Origin: JAOUEA01 sp046732015
GTDB taxonomy: Bacteria; Actinomycetota; UBA4738; HRBIN12
NCBI GenBank assembly: GCA_046732015.1
Contig: JBKPMF010000081.1
Span: 1-9,042, forward strand
Reading direction: 5' to 3'
Length of the DNA: 9,042 nt
Numbering within the stretch: the first letter of the stretch is position 1; each line of letters begins with the position of its first letter. Position numbers and translations under genes: made by a program. The notes beneath the pieces are model-generated. The model had not been told where the DNA came from. It saw only the letters and a program-made list of their open reading frames with translations, and searched no databases. Shown here one piece after another: positions 6,058-9,042 of this stretch.

Positions 6058-7713
6058 TCAGCGCTCGAACGAGCGGTACCACCGGCCGTTGTTGACGACG
6101 ATCGCGGCCGCCTTCCCGTCGTAGGTGTCGCCCTCGAACCGAACACGCCGAGGATCGCGCTCGGCCCCGACCGCGAACGACCCGTCGGCCAGCGGGATCA
6201 ACGTGGTGTCGGAACCCCGTTCGGGACTCTCGTAGGGCCACTGCAACACGAGGGCTCCCTTGCGAGCCAGCACGCGGATCACAGGGCCCCACGGACCATC
6301 GTTGCGGTAGAAACCGGGATAGGCCGCGTAGGCCTCGGGAAGCGGCTCGGGTTCCGGCCCCGCGTAGGCCGCGCCGCGGAACCACGTGTCGCCGTGGAAC
6401 GCTTCCACCACGGCGCCGTCGGCGCCTCGCGTGAACTCCAACGGGAACCGATCGAGCGCCTCGTGCACCACGAGGAAGGCATCACCCACCTCGGCGATCA
6501 GCGGATCCCGCTCGAGCCGGACGTCGATCGGCCCGATCGTGACGGCGAGCCCGTCCTCGGCGGCCCGGACGTCGAGGGTTCGGCCGTCGTCACCTTCGTA
6601 GTGGCCCACGTAGTCCTGCGCCTTCGGGATCTCGGTCGCCGCCGGCGGGCCCCACGTATCGGGCAGCTCGGATCCCGCGAGGCTCGCCCGCACGGCAGAG
6701 AACGCGTACGAGGTCACGCCGTGCTTGGCGCCGCCCCCGTTCTGCAGCATCACCACGCCCAGTCCGTCGTCGGGCGCGACCGCGAGGAACGCGGTGTAGC
6801 CCACCATGCCGCCGCTGTGGGCGATCCAGCGGTGGCCGTCCACCTCCTCCTGCCACAGGCCGTAGGCGTAGCGTCCTCCCTCCCCGTCGTCGACGCCATC
6901 CTCGGTCAGCGATGAGAACCCGGCGTCGCTGAGGATGCGGCCGCCTCGTCCATCGGGGACATCGCCGCGCGCCAACAGCAGCCTGGCGTAGGCGGCCATG
7001 TCGATCGCCGTGGAGACGATCGAGCCGTCGGCGGTGTTGGAGACGATCCGGTCGGCGGGCGACAGCGGGTGTCGGAGCTGTGGCGGGCGATCCCATCGGG
7101 TGGGCACGTACCCCACGGCCGTGCGCAGGTACTCGGCGTCATCGATCAACGCCACCGAGTCACGCATCCCCAGCGGTCCCAGCACGCGTTCGGCGAGCAG
7201 GTCGTGGATCGGCATGCCGGTCACGTGCTCGAGGCAGGCACCGACGATCTTCCAGCCGTCGTTCGAGTACCAGAACCGCTCGCCCGGGGCGGTGGTGGGC
7301 GGCACGCCGCGCAGCAGCCAGAGCGCGCCGGCGAGCGTGGGCGCGTCCTCCTCGCCGATCGCCAGGCCCGCGGTGTGCTGCATGAGGTGGTGCAGCGTGA
7401 TGGGGCCGAACGGCTCGGGCAGCTCGAGCCACGGGAGGATCTCGTTGACGCTCACGTGCAGATCGAGCCGGCCCGCTTCGACCTCCTGCATCACGACGAT
7501 GCCGGAGAAGGACTTCGAGATCGAGCCGATCTGGAAGCGGGTTTCGGGTCGGACCGCGGTACCGGCTGCGACGTCGGCCATGCCTCGGACGGCGACCCCG
7601 AGGATCTCTTCGCGATCGGTGACGGCCAGGACGGCGCCGGCGGCGTGCGAGGACTCGAGGTGATGCTCGAGGGCGGCGCCGATGCGGTCGAAGGCGTCCT
7701 GCATCCCGGGCAT
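6058..7713 (-). CDS. Serine hydrolase of the beta-lactamase/S12 family, with two C-terminal beta modules
   Basis: This 551-residue protein has the penicillin-recognising fold used by class C beta-lactamases, D,D-carboxypeptidases and EstB-like esterases. Ser64 and Lys67 form S-x-x-K in FQIGSISKSFS, Tyr149-Ser150-Asn151 is the second motif, and His299-Ser300-Gly301 (WIAHSGGMVGY) replaces the KTG of true beta-lactamases, as is usual in S12 peptidases and esterases. The catalytic domain ends near 350. Two similar modules follow, opening with YVGHYEG (368-374) and YPGFYRN (465-471). No signal peptide or membrane helix is seen, so the enzyme appears cytoplasmic, which argues against a cell wall or antibiotic substrate. 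The ATG at 7713 is supported by CAGGAG (7728-7723) nine bases upstream; Met4 is an alternative. It starts 19 bp after the ndk stop, so it is probably the last gene of the folC-ndk operon. Substrate is unknown. Confidence 0.88.
   Translation of the reverse strand: MPGMQDAFDRIGAALEHHLESSHAAGAVLAVTDREEILGVAVRGMADVAAGTAVRPETRFQIGSISKSFSGIVVMQEVEAGRLDLHVSVNEILPWLELPEPFGPITLHHLMQHTAGLAIGEEDAPTLAGALWLLRGVPPTTAPGERFWYSNDGWKIVGACLEHVTGMPIHDLLAERVLGPLGMRDSVALIDDAEYLRTAVGYVPTRWDRPPQLRHPLSPADRIVSNTADGSIVSTAIDMAAYARLLLARGDVPDGRGGRILSDAGFSSLTEDGVDDGEGGRYAYGLWQEEVDGHRWIAHSGGMVGYTAFLAVAPDDGLGVVMLQNGGGAKHGVTSYAFSAVRASLAGSELPDTWGPPAATEIPKAQDYVGHYEGDDGRTLDVRAAEDGLAVTIGPIDVRLERDPLIAEVGDAFLVVHEALDRFPLEFTRGADGAVVEAFHGDTWFRGAAYAGPEPEPLPEAYAAYPGFYRNDGPWGPVIRVLARKGALVLQWPYESPERGSDTTLIPLADGSFAVGAERDPRRVRFEGDTYDGKAAAIVVNNGRWYRSFER
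6062..6075. other. Inverted repeat at the convergent gene ends
   Basis: CGCTCG (6062-6067) and CGAGCG (6070-6075) flank AA, forming a small hairpin readable on both strands. It lies within the last codons of the S12 hydrolase gene and just past the stop of the lipoprotein gene. A second short pair, TCAGGC/GCCTGA (6030-6035 and 6046-6051), covers the lipoprotein stop. Neither has a T-run, so they are at best weak bidirectional terminators. Confidence 0.3.
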
Positions 7714-7732
7714 GATGACGGGCTCCTGGGTG

Positions 7733-8140
7733 CTAGGCCCCGAAGAAGAGCTTCAACTCGCGGGCGGCCGATTCCGGAGAATCGCTGCCGTGCACGATGT
7801 TCTCGCCGATCAGCGTGGCGAAGTCACCACGGATCGAACCGGGCGGCGCATCGACCGGGTTCGTGGGACCCATCAGGGTTCGCCAGCAGGTGATCGCGTC
7901 GTCGCCGGTGATCTTCGCGATCACGACCGGCCCGCCGGTGATGAAGTCCACGAGCTCGCCGAAGAACGGCTTGTCGCGATGCTCGCCGTAGTGCTCCTCG
8001 GCGACCTCGCGCGGGATCGTGAACAACTTCATGTCCTCGATCGTGAGGCCCTTGGCCTCGACACGCCGCAGCACTTCGCCGACCAGGCCGCGTGCCACGC
8101 CGTCGGGCTTGACGATGAGCAAGGTGGATTCGGTCGCCAT
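7733..8140 (-). CDS. ndk: Nucleoside diphosphate kinase
   Basis: Ndk passes the gamma phosphate of ATP to other nucleoside diphosphates through a phosphohistidine and keeps NTP and dNTP pools balanced. The 135 residues match the bacterial family. Lys11 in LLIVKPDGV, Tyr51 in EEHYGEH, Arg87 in CWRTLMGPTNP, Arg104 in GSIRGDF and the active-site His117 in ENIVHGSDS are all present. The ATG at 8140 begins MATESTLLIVKPD, as expected. The best ribosome binding match, GGAG within TAGGAGA (8158-8152), is 12 bases away, rather far. The gene follows folC by 30 bp and precedes the S12 hydrolase by 19 bp, all on the minus strand, so one transcript is likely. A folC-ndk pairing is common in actinobacteria. 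Confidence 0.97.
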   Translation of the reverse strand: MATESTLLIVKPDGVARGLVGEVLRRVEAKGLTIEDMKLFTIPREVAEEHYGEHRDKPFFGELVDFITGGPVVIAKITGDDAITCWRTLMGPTNPVDAPPGSIRGDFATLIGENIVHGSDSPESAARELKLFFGA

Positions 8141-8152
8141 GATGTCGTGCGT

Positions 8153-8178
8153 CTCCTACGAAGCGGGCTCCTACGAAG
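8153..8178 (-). repeat. 15-bp tandem duplication over the folC stop and the ndk ribosome binding site
   Basis: On the minus strand CTTCGTAGGAG occurs at 8178-8168 and again at 8163-8153, separated by CCCG, giving a 15-bp period. The TAG in the first copy ends folC. The TAG in the second lies five codons further in the same frame, and its GGAG is the best ribosome binding match for ndk. This looks like a simple local duplication that left two in-frame stops. Confidence 0.7.
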
Positions 8179-9042
8179 GTGTTCCGAGCGCCCGGCGGGC
8201 GTCGGCGACAGTGTACAGAGAGCCCGTCACCACGATGAGGTCGCCGGGCAGGGCATCGGCCTGCGCGGCCTCGATCGCCTCGGCCACCGAGGCATGGATC
8301 ACGACCTGCTTGCCCTCGGCGCCGAACGCGTCGGCGATCGGGACCACATCACCCGCACGTTCGCTCTCGTTGCGCGCCACGTGCGCCACATCGGCGAGCG
8401 CGGCCAGCGGCCGGACCATGCCCGCCACGTCCTTGTCGGCGCTGATCGAGACCACGAGGTGGAGACGATCCCAGCTGAAGAACTCCCGCAGCGCGGTGGC
8501 CAGCGCCTCGGCCCCGGCGGGATTGTGCGCGCCGTCCAGCAGGATCGTGGGCTTGCGCGAGACGATCTCCATCCGGCCGGGCCAGCGCACGCCGTCAAGC
8601 GCCGCGCGCATCGAGGTGTCGTCGAGCGGGCCGTCCACGAAGGCTTCGAGCGCGACGATCGCTGCGGCCGCGTTCCGGACCGCGTACTCCCCGAACATCG
8701 GCAGGTACACGTCCTCGTAGCTGGCGTGCACCCCTCGCAACAGGAACGATTGGCCGCCCACCGCCAGGAGACGATCTTCGACCTCCCAGTCGCGGAACTC
8801 CCGGAGCATCGCGGCACCGACGTCGTCGCACCTGGCCTGGAGCACATCGAGGACCTCGGTCTCCTGCTCCCGAACGACCGCGATCTTGCCCTCCTTGATG
8901 ATCCCGGCCTTCTCATGCGCCACCTCGGCGATCGTCGAACCCAGTTCGCGGTGATCGAGTCCGATTGGCGTGATGACGGCGACGTCGCCCGCGACGAGGT
9001 TCGTGGCATCCCAGAGGCCACCCATCCCGACCTCGTACACCC
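8171..9042 (-). CDS. folC: Folylpolyglutamate synthase/dihydrofolate synthase, C-terminal part (runs off the right edge)
   Basis: FolC adds glutamate to folates, and in many bacteria also to dihydropteroate, using ATP in the cytoplasm; polyglutamylation keeps folates in the cell. About 290 codons of a usual 420-470 are present. The visible part opens with VYEVGMGGLWDATNL, then IGLDHRELGSTIAEVAHEKAGIIKEG, which holds the magnesium-binding His and the lysine that is carbamylated in this family. The linker to the C-terminal domain reads WPGRMEIV, and the C-terminal domain has ILLDGAHNPAGAEAL, SADKDVAGM and IVVTGSLYTVADARRAL. The first motif has Leu where GGR is common. The ATP loop (GTNGKGS type) should lie beyond the window edge. 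The TAG at 8173-8171 is followed by ndk. Whether it has both synthase activities cannot be told. Confidence 0.96.
   Translation of the reverse strand, partial: VYEVGMGGLWDATNLVAGDVAVITPIGLDHRELGSTIAEVAHEKAGIIKEGKIAVVREQETEVLDVLQARCDDVGAAMLREFRDWEVEDRLLAVGGQSFLLRGVHASYEDVYLPMFGEYAVRNAAAAIVALEAFVDGPLDDTSMRAALDGVRWPGRMEIVSRKPTILLDGAHNPAGAEALATALREFFSWDRLHLVVSISADKDVAGMVRPLAALADVAHVARNESERAGDVVPIADAFGAEGKQVVIHASVAEAIEAAQADALPGDLIVVTGSLYTVADARRALGTPS

Noticed and set aside
6058..7713. S12 protein as a beta-lactamase resistance gene
   Set aside because: The third motif is HSG rather than KTG, no signal peptide is present, and the context is housekeeping. Family membership alone does not show drug hydrolysis.

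Overview
The window is bacterial, dense in genes and roughly two-thirds G+C by eye. It has many GTG starts and 4-bp stop/start overlaps. The fabD/fabH/acpP/fabF block and the folC, ndk, mreB set on one strand point to Actinomycetota. I cannot name a lower taxon with confidence. No tRNA, rRNA, CRISPR array, insertion sequence or phage gene was seen.

Layout. At 1-484 (minus strand) lies the first half of mreB, with a good -35/-10 promoter. A 146-bp divergent intergenic region (485-630) separates it from a plus-strand type II fatty acid synthesis operon: fabD (631-1557), fabH (1554-2552), fabG (2549-3289), acpP (3358-3606), fabF (3646-4881) and a small three-helix membrane protein of unknown function (4878-5279). 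Four of these genes join through GTGA or ATGA overlaps (fabD/fabH, fabH/fabG, fabF/membrane protein). acpP instead stands alone between two stem-loops and has its own strong ribosome binding site. A secreted lipoprotein of the alpha/beta hydrolase fold follows on the same strand (5353-6051). It meets a minus-strand operon tail to tail with only 6 bp between stop codons. That operon reads folC (entering from the right edge, 9042-8171), ndk (8140-7733), then a serine hydrolase of the beta-lactamase/S12 family (7713-6058).

How the genes work together. FabD loads malonyl onto the acyl carrier protein AcpP, FabH starts the chain, FabF elongates it and FabG does the first reduction. The dehydratase (FabZ/FabA or HadAB type) and the enoyl reductase are not in the window and must be encoded elsewhere. 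mreB (cell elongation), folC (folate polyglutamylation) and ndk (NTP balance) are housekeeping genes. In actinobacteria such as Streptomyces, folC, ndk and mreB sit close together on one strand. Here they keep that order and strand, but the fab operon, the lipoprotein gene and the S12 hydrolase gene lie between ndk and mreB. This looks like a fab cassette placed inside a conserved housekeeping block.

This is mostly core metabolism, and I see no convincing new defence, mobile or biosynthetic system. The points most worth a second look are the tandem 12-mer ahead of the fab operon, the paired hairpins around acpP, the unknown membrane protein coupled to fabF, and the split folC-ndk-mreB neighbourhood.
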